Shown piece by piece: positions 34,091 through 45,550 of a stretch of DNA of 64,000 nucleotides. The DNA lies in NCBI RefSeq assembly GCF_027580225.2, contig NC_073354.2, forward strand, positions 26,742,001 through 26,806,000, written 5' to 3'. The notes below the pieces were generated by a model. That model was not told where the DNA came from, searched no databases, and saw nothing but the letters and a program-made list of their open reading frames with translations. The DNA comes from Misgurnus anguillicaudatus. Lineage: Eukaryota; Chordata; Actinopteri; Cypriniformes; Cobitidae. The first letter of the stretch is position 1. Every line of letters starts with the position of its first letter. A program made the position numbers and the translations under genes.

Positions 34091-36604
34091 ATATCCAAAA
34101 TTGCTTAACTGCATCATCCCTTAGACCTTGGGCTTGCATAAACATTCTCTTTATCTATCTTGTTTACAACACAGACAGAACAGCTCCATGAAACTTCCAA
34201 ATGTGAAACTGAACCACCAAGAGACATATAAAATATAGAAATACAATGAATTAATGAATAATATAATAAAATACAGAAATATAATAATGAATGAATAAAT
34301 GAATAATGAATAAAAACAATAATGTAATAATAAAAATGATAATAATGAAATTGATAATGATAAAATGATATTAAATAATCAAATACAATAATTAAATGGA
34401 TAAAAACTAATGATTATAAAATGATTATGATGATTATGTAAATAAATGATAAAACATAAAAAAACACAATAATAAGAACACAATAATAAGAACATTCTGC
34501 ACGTGAGGATCTAAGGTAGGATCCTTCAAAACAAACTGAACCGCATAAGGACGTCTTGCATTTATACACAAATCCGGACACCTCACTAATGTGTAGAAAA
34601 TACATTCAAATAAAAACGGGATTGTGTTTTATTTAAATCCTTCCTAAAGAATGACTGAATAAAAATAAAAGAATAAAGTTTGATTTTAAAGAAACATGTA
34701 TTATATATTATAATACATGTAAAGCTGATTTGCACAAACAGATAAGTTCCATATGAAATTCTAAAATGATAATTTTTATTAAGCTCCTGTTTATGTTCAG
34801 TAATTGCACTTTAATGGCAATGAAAATAACCTATTCATATAAAAACATGATAACAAACAGACACACACGTTCTTTTTTGTTTACTGTTTGCATGTTTAAA
34901 GGCAGATGCTGACAAGTTTGTGTTGTGATGACGTAACAGCTTTACGTGATTGGTCGCCTCATTGATGACAACGATCATGTGCGTTTCAAGTTTAATCCAA
35001 CCTTTAGTTCCACTAATAAACATTATAAATTCATGTTTTAAAACAGGAAAAAACATTTTAATATGCTTAAATATGTTATATTGTGTCGTGTAATAAACTA
35101 AAAATGAAAATAACAAACTCTATTGGTATTTTAATAATATAGGCTTGTTTCCCGTTATTTTCGGGTATACCGTATAAGCAGCAATTAAAATATTCGATAT
35201 AAAATGTTTCTGGTTGCAACTTTTTATTAAAAGGTTTGTTTTGATCAAATTCAGCATCTAATTCACTACATTTGCGATTAAAAACAAGGAAACGCGGCGC
35301 ACACGTCACTACGGCAAGCAGCAGGTGTCCGGCTTGACGGCTCCGTCTTCAGTTCCTCCCTCGACTCCAAGCGGCAAACCTCGCTGATCGGTCTGCGCAG
35401 CGCCGGATGAACTCGAGCACACCTATAGCTGAATAAAGTCGTAATTCTGCTATTTTTGGACCAAACTGTATTTCCGATGCTTCAACACAATCTTACTGAC
35501 CCACTGATGTCACATGGACTAACGTTACTTTGATGATGTTTTTATTACCTTTCTGGACATGGAAACCATACATAGATTTTCAATGAAGGAGATAGAAAGC
35601 TCTCGGACTAAATCTAACGATAAAACATTTTAAACTGTGTTCCGAAGATGAATGGAGCTCTTCCGAGTTTAGAACGACATAAGGGTAAGTCATTAATTAC
35701 ATTATTTTTATTTTTGGGCGAACTATCCTTATTTAGTAGTCACGCTGTTCCCTTTGGGGGCGGAGGCGAAAACACAAGCTTATACAGTATGTAAATATAC
35801 ACAGACAATGACGCCCCCCGCTGCACGCTAGAAAAACAAGCCTATTTTAACCGCAAAATGTACGCTTTTAAATATACATAAACTGCTATCTCAAACATGG
35901 AGAGGCTTCTTCGTGATCTCAACTAACAGATTCTGCAATAAAACAAAAATCACAAATTTTGAAAAAAAAACTTTGTTTCTCATTTTCTCAAAACTTGTGC
36001 TGCCGACTTGTGTCCCTGGTTTCCGTGACGGGTCACATATGAATAAAAAAAAACAAGTAATAGTTTGATCATGACACCAAATACTGCTGATTTGATCTCA
36101 TTTTGCCGATCAAAAACAAACAAGGCCAACATGAGAGCCAGGGAATCCCTGTCAGAGATGGAGCCGAGAGAGGGCGGTGGTCAGCGGGGCGAGTAAACAC
36201 TGACGTCCGCTCATGCTTTGGTTCTCATTCGTACCGAATCTCCCTAAGCAAACGTTCAAACAGGCGCTATCTTTACTAATCGACTGCAGATTTAAATATA
36301 ATACATATACATTCTCGACTGAACTAATCTTAAAACTACACTTTGTGACCAAGAAACAGTAATATAAAGAAACGGCTTTTCCGTCCATTGAGTTGTAATG
36401 AGATTCAAAGCAGCCGAAAGTGATACCTGTCATTCAGGCCGCCCTCAAATCCATGGCGGAAGAAAGTAGATCCCAAACAAAGAGGCTTTTAAAATAACTG
36501 CTGTTCTCGACATCTTTTCCCCCTGCCCTTGGAGGCCGTAAGTTGAAGCACATTGTGTACACCTCCTTGTTGTTAAGTCCACTGCCCCCGAGTAAAGCGA
36601 AAAA

Positions 36605-36960
36605 GAAAAGTCCAGCCTTGTGTAACACTTACCTTTGCTTACAGCACGAACCTAGAAGAGGAGAAAAGTCCAGCCTTGTGTAACACTGACCTTTGCTTAC
36701 AGCACGAACCTAAAAAGGAGAAAAGTCCAGCCTTGTGTAACACTTACCTTTGCTTACAGCACAAACCTAGAAGAGGAGAAAAGTCCAGCCTTGTGTAACA
36801 CTTACCTTTGCTTACAGCACGAACCTAGAAGAGGAGAAGGGTCCAGTCTTGTGCAGCACTTACCTTTGCTGGTAACACAAACCTAGGAGAGGAAGAAAAG
36901 TCCAGTCTCGAGTACGCGCCTCCGCTCGCAATACGGGCCTAAGGAAGGAAGAAGAAGGCC
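36605..36960. repeat. 58-bp tandem repeat, 6 units
   Basis: GTCCAGCCTTGTGTAACACT starts units at 36611, 36669, 36726, 36784 and 36842; a diverged unit starts at 36901. Spacing is 57-59 bp. Divergence rises towards the right end. Confidence 0.93.
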
Positions 36961-37289
36961 GGCATTAGTATTTAGTACACAGCATAGTAATCACTTTCTC
37001 TGATTTGCCTCCAGGAGAAGGGAAGTGCCACAGGCTCAAGAAAACCAACCTCAAGGGCTCGGTCCCCCTGCCCTCGTGGAAACCCCGCCTGGAGGCGCGA
37101 AGAACCCACTATTTTAAATTGCCCCTTTTCCCCTCCCCCATTGATTTTAAATAATTTAATAAAGATTTATTTTAATTATAATGTATTCCTTGTGTGTCTG
37201 GTCATTGGGGTGGCTTTGGGACCTCCTCGAGGTGGAAACTAGGCAGGGGCGTGGCCGTTACACTCTGTGGTCAGCCCCGACCTGTGACA
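36605..37289 (+). mobile_element. LTR 3' part of the 2-kb LTR family
   Basis: From about 37100 the sequence parallels 52270-52458: a CCCCTTTTCCC tract, AATAAAG, then CTTGTGTGTCTGGTCATTGG, GGTGGCTTTGGGA, CTCCTCGAGGTGG, and the end CCTGTGACA at 37289. The left terminus is not found. It carries 58-bp repeats upstream. Confidence 0.65.
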
Positions 37290-37588
37290 AGATCGCTTCA
37301 GAGAATTAATTGTTGTCATTCCTTTTTTCAAGTGTTAATCGTCCACACGATTTGACAATACTCCACTTAAATTTAAAGTTACATTATATTGATATTATAT
37401 TAATTTCACAAGTATAAGTTACCTTTTAAAAACCATAGTAGCCTAATCATGGTAAAGTGAACACAGGGTTTGTGTTTGGTTAGCCAGCGAGAGGTTTACT
37501 TTTGTGCAGTAAAAAGCTCAAAAGAACAACTGCCTATCGTTGTTTGGACTCTTATTTGTGTTTTTGTAATCATTATAGTAGAAACACA

Positions 37589-39382
37589 ACTGTGACGACA
37601 GGTATGAAAGATAGGAAACAAATGCAGGTGAAAGGTTCAACAGTTTATTAATGATAATGATACAGATGATATGATGGGCAGTCCAAGGACAGACAAAGGC
37701 TACGGTGGCAGATCCAGGTGCTTGTGGGTGAATGCTGTGTGACGGAGACAAACCGGATACACAAACGGGCATAAATCCACACGAAGACGAGACACTGGAA
37801 CACACGAAGACAGAGCGGCTTAGAACAGGCTTGTAGTGAAATCATCTGGCAGTGAGAGGAGAGAATGGATGAGTATATATTAGGGATGGGCATTTACCAG
37901 TAATTTACTATTTGAATATATAAGCTCATAAACAAGGAATATTCGAATATTCGTTTATTTAAATTATGTTAATTAAGACATGCGTGTTTTGTATTTTTCA
38001 TTTTGTCATAATTTCACAGAAGGCTTATAATTAGGAAATATCCACAACAAGCTAAACTTATATTCTGTATGTATATATATATATGTATGTATTTTTAATT
38101 TGAAAACATTGTAAAAAATATATATATATTTTAAATTCTTCCTTAAAAATATCCTGCAGAAAAAAAAGGCGTTGCCCATGCGGAGCGAAGTCTGAGTCAA
38201 ATCCTTATTTTCAAGTCGGTCGTTAGTATGAATTCATTACTGTTTAATATTACATACATTATATTATACCAAATACTATACACTAACCCCAAATCTAAGC
38301 AAAGTTTGAGGACTTGCAACGTTTAAACTTTGAGGACTTGAAAAAGTAGGCTATCATCATTTAAACAGACTCAAAACACCAAAGAGCCCGGAGCAAACAA
38401 AAAAAAAACACATCTACATAACCGACTGCTCAGTCGCCATATAAATATCTTCTCAGTATAGTTTGTATATGTATTTGTGAATAAAAAAACCATATTTACC
38501 CTACCTGCTTCGGTGAAAGCCCGCTCTTCTGACTAGATACAATAATGCCGGTGCTGTGGAGAAAAATCTGCTCCACGGTGGTTATCCGATAAAAACAACA
38601 GACGGATTGAACAAGATTGAATATCTGTATTTATATTATTTTACAAATAACGTAAGCTGGCTCGATAGATTATTGTTGACTGTGCAAAGTTACTAACGTT
38701 AGCTTAATTTAATAACATTTCACAAAGATGGAGCTTTGCTTTTAAACTGCCATGTTATTCGGTTCATTTTCGAAAGAGCACCGCATATAAAAATGTTCTC
38801 CGATTCATTTCGTTCTCCGTGTCTGTCTCGTTATTAACAAAATAAAGTAGACTTTATAACAGAAAGCTTACAAATCTGTCATGATGTGTTGATACGGGTG
38901 GCGGAGAAGCACGTTTAATAACACGTGAGCCCTCACTGAGCCAGTGGCCAAATACGGCGCGCCGCGGACAAACCCGGAGATAAAAGGAAAAACTTAAATT
39001 CGTCTGCAATCTGCATTGCCAAACAATCAGAAATACATACAAATTAATGTTCATGTATATTTTACATTTAAGTCTGTAAAAGACAGTATAGATAAAGTCA
39101 AAAAGCATTAAATAAGTCTTAACCCTTTAGTGACACATTAAAAACAAACAAACATTCGAATAGCATTTTTTAAATTCGAATTATTATTTCCGATCGAATA
39201 TTCGAATATCCGTGCCCATCCCTAGTATATATGCAGGCTGGGTAACTACCGCCAGCTGGAGCAAAGCAATCACACACACCTGCACTCAGTCAGATCATTA
39301 GCGATCAGACACGCACACACTCATGCTTCAGTCACACAGACAAACAAAACACAGAACGTCACGATAGACTTATCCTACCGTG
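37589..39382 (-). repeat. Gypsy 3' LTR carrying a hAT element
   Basis: It runs from TGTGACGACAGG to CCTACCGTGACA on the plus strand. Without the hAT insert and its duplicated target, the LTR is about 442 bp. The purine tract adjoins at 39383. Confidence 0.85.
37881..39224. mobile_element. hAT non-autonomous element, 1344 bp
   Basis: The ends TAGGGATGGGCA and TGCCCATCCCTA are inverted repeats. A perfect 8-bp duplication GTATATAT flanks it (37873-37880 and 39225-39232). GAATATTCGAATATTCG motifs lie just inside both ends, typical hAT subterminal binding-site clusters. No transposase frame is seen in 1.3 kb. Confidence 0.93.
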
Positions 39383-39419
39383 ACAGTACCCCTCCCCCAA
39401 GGTAGTCACCTGACGTTCT

Positions 39420-39661
39420 CGGGCTCCTTGACCTGTGATGGAAATCATCAATAAGGGCGTGATCCAATATGTCCCGGGCAGGGACCCAACTTCTCTCCTC
39501 CGTACTATAACCTTCCCAATCCACCAAGTACTGAAATCCGCGTCCCCTCCGTCTGGAGTCCAGAATACGATTTATCGAATAAGTTGGTTCCCCATCTACG
39601 AGACGAGGGGGGGAGGACCGGGACAGGCGGATTAAGACGAGATTTAAACACGGGTTTAATT
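39420..39661 (-). pseudogene. Gypsy integrase C-terminus with chromodomain
   Basis: The frame reads [20 protein letters not shown] followed by [15 protein letters not shown], a chromodomain as in chromoviral integrases, thought to bind histone marks for target choice. A C-run at about 39606-39615 puts the preceding LPPS linker in another frame. The T1 copy begins at 39662. Confidence 0.88.
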
Positions 39662-41650
39662 TGTGACCAGTCACGGAAAGTAGGGACACAAGTCGGATCT
39701 GGGACATTTTGAGTTATTAACAGATCCTGAAAGTGTAGATTCTAAGCTTTCCAACGATGTGTAACACATGGAAATCTGATAAGAATTGGAGAAGTTGTGG
39801 CCATTTGAAGGTAGGCACTCCAAAATTCTTAATGCTGAGAAAACGGCTTTTAAAGTTTGTGCCTTTTCAGCCCTCTCAGCTGCTGGGAGGGACAATAGGT
39901 CTAATTTACATCTCATTGAGATAAGCCATACCCTCTGTAAAGCCCCCCCCCCATGTAAATTTTGACCAATACCTTTTACTTTTAATTCCCTGTAAAAGTT
40001 TGTGGTTAGACCTGGTTTAAGTCTGATTAAAAAAAAAACGTAAAAATATATAAAAAAAGTTTTGACTTATAATGCGCATTTAACGGCTACACATACTTCA
40101 TAAGTGAGCTAAGTCATTAACATCAGTCAATTCAGCCATTATTCAAATTAATAGCAGATGCTCACATTGCCATCTAAAAGCTCATTATAGTAATGGGGGT
40201 AATCAAAACCAAGTCCTGACCAAACAATAACTTCGATGTTTGGCCATCGAAGCTACAGTCCTGAGCTATCTAATAACAATAGGGGTTTTGGCAATCGAAA
40301 CCAACAGTCCTAAGTTAACAATAACTTTGGGTTTTGGCAATCGAAACCTGAGCTAGCTAATACGTGTTCTTACAATGAACAAAAAACAACAAACTTTAAT
40401 GTTTATGGAAACTCACCCCATAAGAAACAGAAAACTATTCTTCCAGATCTTGTTCCCTCCAATGAAATAAGTTGTTCGGGCACACCTCTCTTTGTCGGTG
40501 TCTTTGTGGATGTTATCATTTCCGAAGTTTGCACTGTGATATCAATGATATCAGATTGAGCCTGTCAGAGTGCTGCTTACGCTGTTCCCTTGGGGGGCGG
40601 GTCCATAACTAAAGTATCAAAAGCCGCTGCATGTAAAAAAACACAGACAATGACGCCCCCCAGGCTAGAAATCTCGGGAAAAACAACCCGTTCTCAACAG
40701 CAAAATGTAGCACTGTATATGATATTACACTTTAATGAAACCAATCGCTCGTTCCTCCAAAAATTGAAAATATTGATAGACAAAACATGTAGCCAATGAT
40801 ATAACGTATTCAACAATGTCTGTGTGACTTTTTGTGTATGTGTTAGTCTTCGTGTTGTGATGCAAGAACTGACGTCAAAATACCGCGAGAGCGAGTCGAA
40901 TTAAACTACTCCATAAGATTTCTTAAAGAGCTCTCGCGGTACTTTGACGTCATCCGACTGCGGCGCCGCATAAATTCAGTGACACGGAACCACAGTCACG
41001 TAACTTCACGCTCGAGCCGAAAGAGAAGACAATGCTGAATAAAGTTGTAATTCTTGCTATTTTTGGACCAAACTGTATTCTCGATGCTTTAACACATTCT
41101 TACTGACCCACTGATGTCACATGGACTACTTTGATGATGTTTATATTGCCTTTCTGGACATGGAAACTGTACATAGATTTTAAATGGAGGAGACATAAAG
41201 CTCTCGGACTAAATCTAACGTTAAAACATTCTAAACTGTGTTCCGAAGATGAACGGAGGTCTTTTGAGTTTAGAACGACATAAGGGTAAGTCATTACTTA
41301 CATTATTTTTATTTTTGGGCAAACTATCCTTATTTAGTAATCACGCTGTTCCCTTTGCGGGCGGGAGTGAAAACCAAGCTGCTTATACAGTATGTAAATA
41401 CAAACAGACAATGACGCCCCCCGCTGCACGCTAGAATCTCCGGAAAAACAAGCCTATTTCAACCGCAAAATTTACGCTTTTAAATATACAAAAACTGCTG
41501 TCTCAAACATGGAGAGGCTTCTTCGTGATCTCAACTAACAGATTCTGCAATAAAACGAAAATCACAAATTTTGAAAATAAACACTTTGTTGCTCATTATC
41601 TCGAAACTTGCGCTGCCGACTTGTGTCCCTAGTTTCCGTGACTGGTCACA
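39662..41650. mobile_element. T1 family, intact copy, inside Gypsy integrase
   Basis: Terminal inverted repeats TGTGACCAGTCACGGAAA... mark both ends. TT flanks both sides (2-bp duplication), as TA does in the split copy. The flanking Gypsy frame resumes after it. Length is 1989 bp with no ORF. It contains the CRE hairpin (40870-40952). Its right half (41029-41650) matches the right half of the split copy closely. Confidence 0.88.
40870..40952. repeat. CRE-bearing hairpin, second copy
   Basis: TGACGTCAAAATACCGCGAG (40870 on) pairs with 40930-40952 with one mismatch. It matches the hairpin at 15916-16003. Confidence 0.9.
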
Positions 41651-42745
41651 TTTTGGAAATGTGAAAAACCGGATGAATTCGTCTGTACACAGAAGAAAGA
41701 TTAAGGCGGACTGTTACTGGGTTAATGATCTTAGCAACAGAAAATGGGCCAATAAATTTGGGAGTCAACTTATTCAAGACGGAACCCATCCGAATATTTT
41801 GAGTTGAAAGCCACACTTTTTGACCCACGGCGTAAACGGGAGGCTTCGACCGGTGGCGATCAGCCTTAGCCTTGGAGCCCTGTCTCGCTTGGAGTATAGC
41901 CTCACGGGCTCTACTCCAAGTGCGACGGCACCTCTGGACGAAAGCGTGTGCAGAGGGGACCGCGACCTCGGATTCCAGACTGGGAAATAAAGGTGGTTGG
42001 TACCCTAAGCTACACTTAAACGGAGATAGGCCCGTAGCTGACACTGGTAATGAATTGTGCGTGTACTCAATCATAGAGAGTTGTTGGCTCCAGGAGGAAG
42101 GATTCTTGGAAACCAAACATTGCAACACTCTTTCCACGTCCTGATTGGCTTGTTCGGTTTGACCATTGGTTTGGGGATGAAACCCTGAAGACAAACTAAC
42201 CATAGCCCCTAGCAACCTGCAAAACTCTCGCCAAAATTTGGAAATGAATTGGGGACCCCTATCGGAGACCACGTCTGTCGGGAGGCCATGTAACCGGAAT
42301 ACGTGATCAATGATAGCGACCGCTGTCTCCTTGGCTGAAGGCAATTTGGGCAAAGGAATGAAATGTGCCGCCTTCGAGAATCGGTCCACTACGGTTAAAA
42401 TCACCGTATTACCCTGGGAGGGTGGTTATAAAGTCTAGCGAAATGTGGGACCAGGGTCTCGAAGGGAAAGGCAGCGGTCTGAGTAACCCATCAGGAGGAC
42501 GATTAGATGACTTACCCACAGCACAAACCGAACAAGCCAAATACAAAATCATGTGTGTCGCGAGCCATCCCTGGCCACCAGAATCGTTGCTTAACCAAAA
42601 ATTTGGTTCGACTGACCCCTGGATGGCAAGCTACACTGGAATAATGGCTCCATTTCAGTACCTCTGATCTCAGTCCCTCTGGCACAAATAAACGGTTCGG
42701 TGGGCAACGAGCCGGGGGCGTTACCCCTTCTAAGGCTTTAGTCAC
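41651..42745 (-). pseudogene. Gypsy integrase, zinc finger and catalytic core
   Basis: The N-terminal HHCC region ([30 protein letters not shown]) is at 42512-42700. Next come LDFITTLP with the first catalytic Asp (about 42440), VVSDRGPQFISKFW with the second, and GFHPQTNGQTEQANQDVERV with the Glu. The last part runs to HPVFHIS at about 41660. Frame changes occur near 42510 and 42420, and a stop sits between LP and the VVDRFSKAAHF block. Confidence 0.9.
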
Positions 42746-43760
42746 CTTCGATTCAATCTCCCATGAGAGCGCGGAGATGAATAGAGTCTCTCTGATAAAA
42801 TGGGCTTGGGAGTGGAAACACGATCGGAACGCTCAAAAATACGGGATAAAGCATCAGGTTTGGTGTTTTTAGAACCTGGACGGTAGGACAATGTGAAATT
42901 GAAACGACCGAAAAATAATGCCCACCGAGCCTGCCTAGAGTTCAAACGTTTGGCTGATTTGATGTATTCTAAGCTCTTGTGATCAGTGTAAACTATGAAA
43001 GGCATACCCGACACCTCTAGCCAATGACGCCATTCTTCCAGTGCTAGTTTAACTGCCAACAACTCCCGATTACTAATGTCATAATTACGTTCGGCAGGCG
43101 ATAAGCGATGAGAATAAAACGCGCAGGGATGCCCCTTCCCTTTTGAAGATGTGCGTTGGGATAACACGGCTCCTACCCCCACATCTGATGCATCGACCTC
43201 CACTATGAACTGACGTTTACGATCAGGGGCCACGAGAATCTGGGCTGAAACGAAACAACCTTTCAGTTTGGAGAATGCAGCCTGAGCTGCATCCGACCAC
43301 CTGAACACAGTCCTAGGGGAGGTCAAGGCGGTCAGAGGTGCGGCTAGTTGGCTGAAATTGCGAATAAAACGTCGGTAAAAATTGGCGAACCCCAGAAATC
43401 TCTGCAGGTCCTTGCAAGACTCTGGAGATGGCCAATCCACCACAGCCTTAACCTTCTCCGGATCCATACGGACACCCTCAGTCAAAATGATGTGCCCTAG
43501 AAAGGAAACAGACTGTGCATGAAATTCGCATTTCTCCGCCTTGACAAAAAGCCCATTCTCTAGCAATCTGAGAAGCACTCGTTGTACGTATTGCACATGT
43601 TCCTGGAGAGACGTCGAAAAAATCAGTATGTCATCCAGGTAGACATACAGAAACTGATCTACCATGTCTCGCAACACGTCATTAACGAGTGCTTGCAAAA
43701 CTGCAGATGAGTTGGATAAACCGAAAGGCATCACGCAATACTCAAAATGGCCTCTAGGGT
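42742..43760 (-). pseudogene. Gypsy reverse transcriptase (second part) and RNase H
   Basis: The frame has [29 protein letters not shown] (catalytic YxDD), [32 protein letters not shown], RNase H blocks [18 protein letters not shown] and [10 protein letters not shown], and the [15 protein letters not shown] tether. It is joined to the upstream part by a one-base deletion near 43752. Confidence 0.92.
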
Positions 43761-44765
43761 GTTAAATGCAGTTTTCCATTCATCCCCCTCCCTTATGCGG
43801 ACCAAATTATAAGCATTACGTAAATCCAATTTTGTGAAGGAGGCTCCTTGCAACCTCTCGAAGGCTGAAGACATTAACGGCAAAGGATACGTATTCTTTA
43901 CTGTAATGTTATTCAACCCCCGGTAATCAATACAAGGCCGCAAGGATCCATCCTTCTTGCTAACAAAAAAGAACCCCGCCCCCGCTGGAGAAGAGGAAGG
44001 ATGAATGAACCCCGTTGCTAGAGAATCAGAAATATATTTCTCCATGGCCTCCATCTCAGGAACAGAAACAGAGTAAAGTTTGCCCTTAGGCGGAGACGTA
44101 CCTGGCAGTAAATCTATCTCACAGTCATAGGGACGATGTGGAGGAAGAGAAGCGGCCTTAGACTTACTGAACACTCCCTTCAAGTCGTGGTACTCTGCGG
44201 GCACGTTAGTTAAGTCTATCGTCTCCTCCTGCAACACAGACGCAGAGACAGGTACACAAGCAGAGACAAGACAAGACTTATGACAATCTTCACTCCAACC
44301 AGTGATAGTATCCAGTTTCCAGTTGAAAGACGGGTTGTGTTTCAACAGCCAGGGATGTCCAAGTACCACGGGAGCCAGAGGGGAGACCGTCACGTAAAAC
44401 TGTAAAGTCTCAGAGTGATTGCCAGAAACACATATGGTGACAGGGTCTGTGATATGCGTGATAACAGAAAGTTCACTTCTATTAAGTGCAAAAGGTGAAA
44501 TGGGTTTGGAAAGTACAGTCAATGGAACTTTGAGCTTACGTGCGAAATGATGGTCGATTTAATTCCACTCGGCTCCCGAATCCAACAGTGCATCACAGGT
44601 GAGATGTGTCCTTTGCCACCGTAGCTTCACCGGGAGGAGGGTAGATGTTGCTGAGGTCTTTGTGGTGGAGATTCCACCTGAGAGTAGCCCCAGATTTACT
44701 CCCGAGCGTTGCCTTTTACCGGACACCGATGGAGTAGATTTCCAGCCTCCCCGCAGTAGAGGCAA
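43731..44765 (-). pseudogene. Gypsy protease and N-terminal reverse transcriptase
   Basis: The protease active site reads ALLDSGAEWN, followed by a stop at about 44559. Gly is replaced by Trp in the usual AEGN. From 44522 the frame has [13 protein letters not shown] (protease end), then [37 protein letters not shown] and WKTAFNT. It ends at the frameshift near 43752. Confidence 0.88.
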
Positions 44766-45550
44766 AGACCCAGTGATCTGCGGCGAATCCTCTCCTCCCG
44801 GGAAAGCTGAGCTCGACCCACCTGCATGGGCTCCGGATCGGGCATGGAGGAACCGTCCACTTTCTCTCTCACGGGTGACGGTCTTTCCTGAAGACTGGGG
44901 AGCATAACCTCATCGTCGTAAGCTGGAATGTTTCTCAAACGGATGTCTGGTCGGATGGCTGCGTCGATCACACCGTTGAGAGATGATGGTAATTCGCCGT
45001 GTTGTAATTCGCGTTGAATGCGGCCGGTTAACCCATGCAGGAAAGTATCCCACTGCGCCTCTTCATTCCAGTGAGTGTCGGCTGCCAGCGTGCAAAATTC
45101 AATAGCGTAATCCGAGACTGAGCGATTACCCTGCCGGAGATCGGCCAACTTCCTTGCTGCATCTCTTCCCACCGCGGAGCGATCGAACACCCTCTTCATC
45201 ATGGCGGAGAGAGCCTCGAATGTCTGAGTGCACGGGTCATGATTTTCCCACACCGCTGTTCCCCATAGCGCAGCGTTCCCGGTCAGCAGGGACAAAACAA
45301 AACCAACCTTGCTTTCCTCTGTCGTGTAGGTCTGAGGCTGGAGAAAGAAATGCAGAGCACATTGTGATAGAAATGGTCTACAGAACTCAGGATCATCTGC
45401 ATATTTCTCAGGCGTGGATAACTTCGGTTCCTGATGGGAAATGCTCGCAGGTGGAGTGGGAGGAACAGTCAGTGCGGGTGGCACAGTGGGTAGCGGCAGC
45501 CTTTGGATCGCTTGGATGAGCTCGGACACTTTGTCTGTCATATCCTTCAT
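44696..45550 (-). pseudogene. Gypsy Gag, capsid and zinc knuckle
   Basis: The frame includes PEKYADDPEFCRPFLSQCAL, SKVGFVLSLLTGNAALWGTA, LADLRQGNRSVSDYAIEF and LLHRCPVKG. The zinc knuckle CLYCGEAGNLLHRC has Asn at the position where CX2CX4HX4C needs His, so it is probably inactive. Sequence upstream of about 45617 is unrelated, so the Gag start and leader are lost. Confidence 0.88.

Larger units (their letters stand above)
17825..34528 (-). mobile_element. endogenous retrovirus, 16.7 kb with nested inserts
   Basis: Two direct LTRs bound the element: 17825-18533 (3' LTR) and 29338-34528 (5' LTR, carrying a LINE). Both have TG...CA ends. An AAAC duplication flanks the whole (17821-17824 and 34529-34532). 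A purine tract AAGAGGGGGGAG lies directly upstream of the 3' LTR on the minus strand. Broken pol and env blocks lie in the expected minus-strand order: reverse transcriptase, RNase H, integrase, then transmembrane Env. The LTRs differ by about six substitutions and one indel in about 709 bp, yet the interior is riddled with stops. Without inserts the element is near 8.9 kb. A class I (gamma/epsilon-like) retrovirus is likely from the Env motif; gag is not recognisable. Confidence 0.85.
29338..34528 (-). repeat. ERV 5' LTR interrupted by a LINE
   Basis: The two LTR parts (29338-29607 and 34091-34528) join to the same sequence as the intact LTR at 17825-18533. The internal side carries TTTGGCG right after the LTR on the minus strand, a plausible primer-binding-site start, but the primer tRNA cannot be named. 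Confidence 0.88.
16840..35422. mobile_element. X: TIR element inside T1, split by the retrovirus
   Basis: The left end GGTTTGTTCGACTTCATGCA (from about 16842) and the right end (reverse complement GGTGTGCTCGAGTTCATCCG, to about 35420) are inverted repeats. They share GCGCTGCGCAGACCGATC. TATA-like flanks adjoin both ends. Between the left arm (to 17820) and right arm (from 34533) sits the endogenous retrovirus. The 17394-17560 part holds a fragment rich in TACTT/AAGTA words typical of hAT-type MITEs. No gene is seen. The exact target duplication is uncertain because the Harbinger-type MITE inserted at the same junction. Confidence 0.6.
15131..36037. mobile_element. T1: TIR element split by 19 kb of nested insertions
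   Basis: The left end TGTGACCAGTCACAGAAAGT (15131) and the right end at 36037 (reverse complement TGTGACCCGTCACGGAAACC) are terminal inverted repeats. They continue into GGGACACAAGTCGG. Both ends abut TA (15129-15130 and 36038-36039), a 2-bp target duplication. The left half runs 15131-16240 and the right half about 35421-36037. Each half aligns with the corresponding half of the intact copy at 39662-41650. The break is at ...AGAAGACTATAG | CTGAATAAAG..., where element X starts and ends. The element has no coding capacity; superfamily not determined. Confidence 0.75.

Noticed and set aside
36605..36960. Possible array of regularly spaced repeats with spacers
   Set aside because: The 58-bp units are contiguous with no variable spacer; it is a tandem repeat in an LTR.
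44599..45519. Plus-strand ORFs over the Gypsy gag region
   Set aside because: They are opposite-strand shadows of gag.
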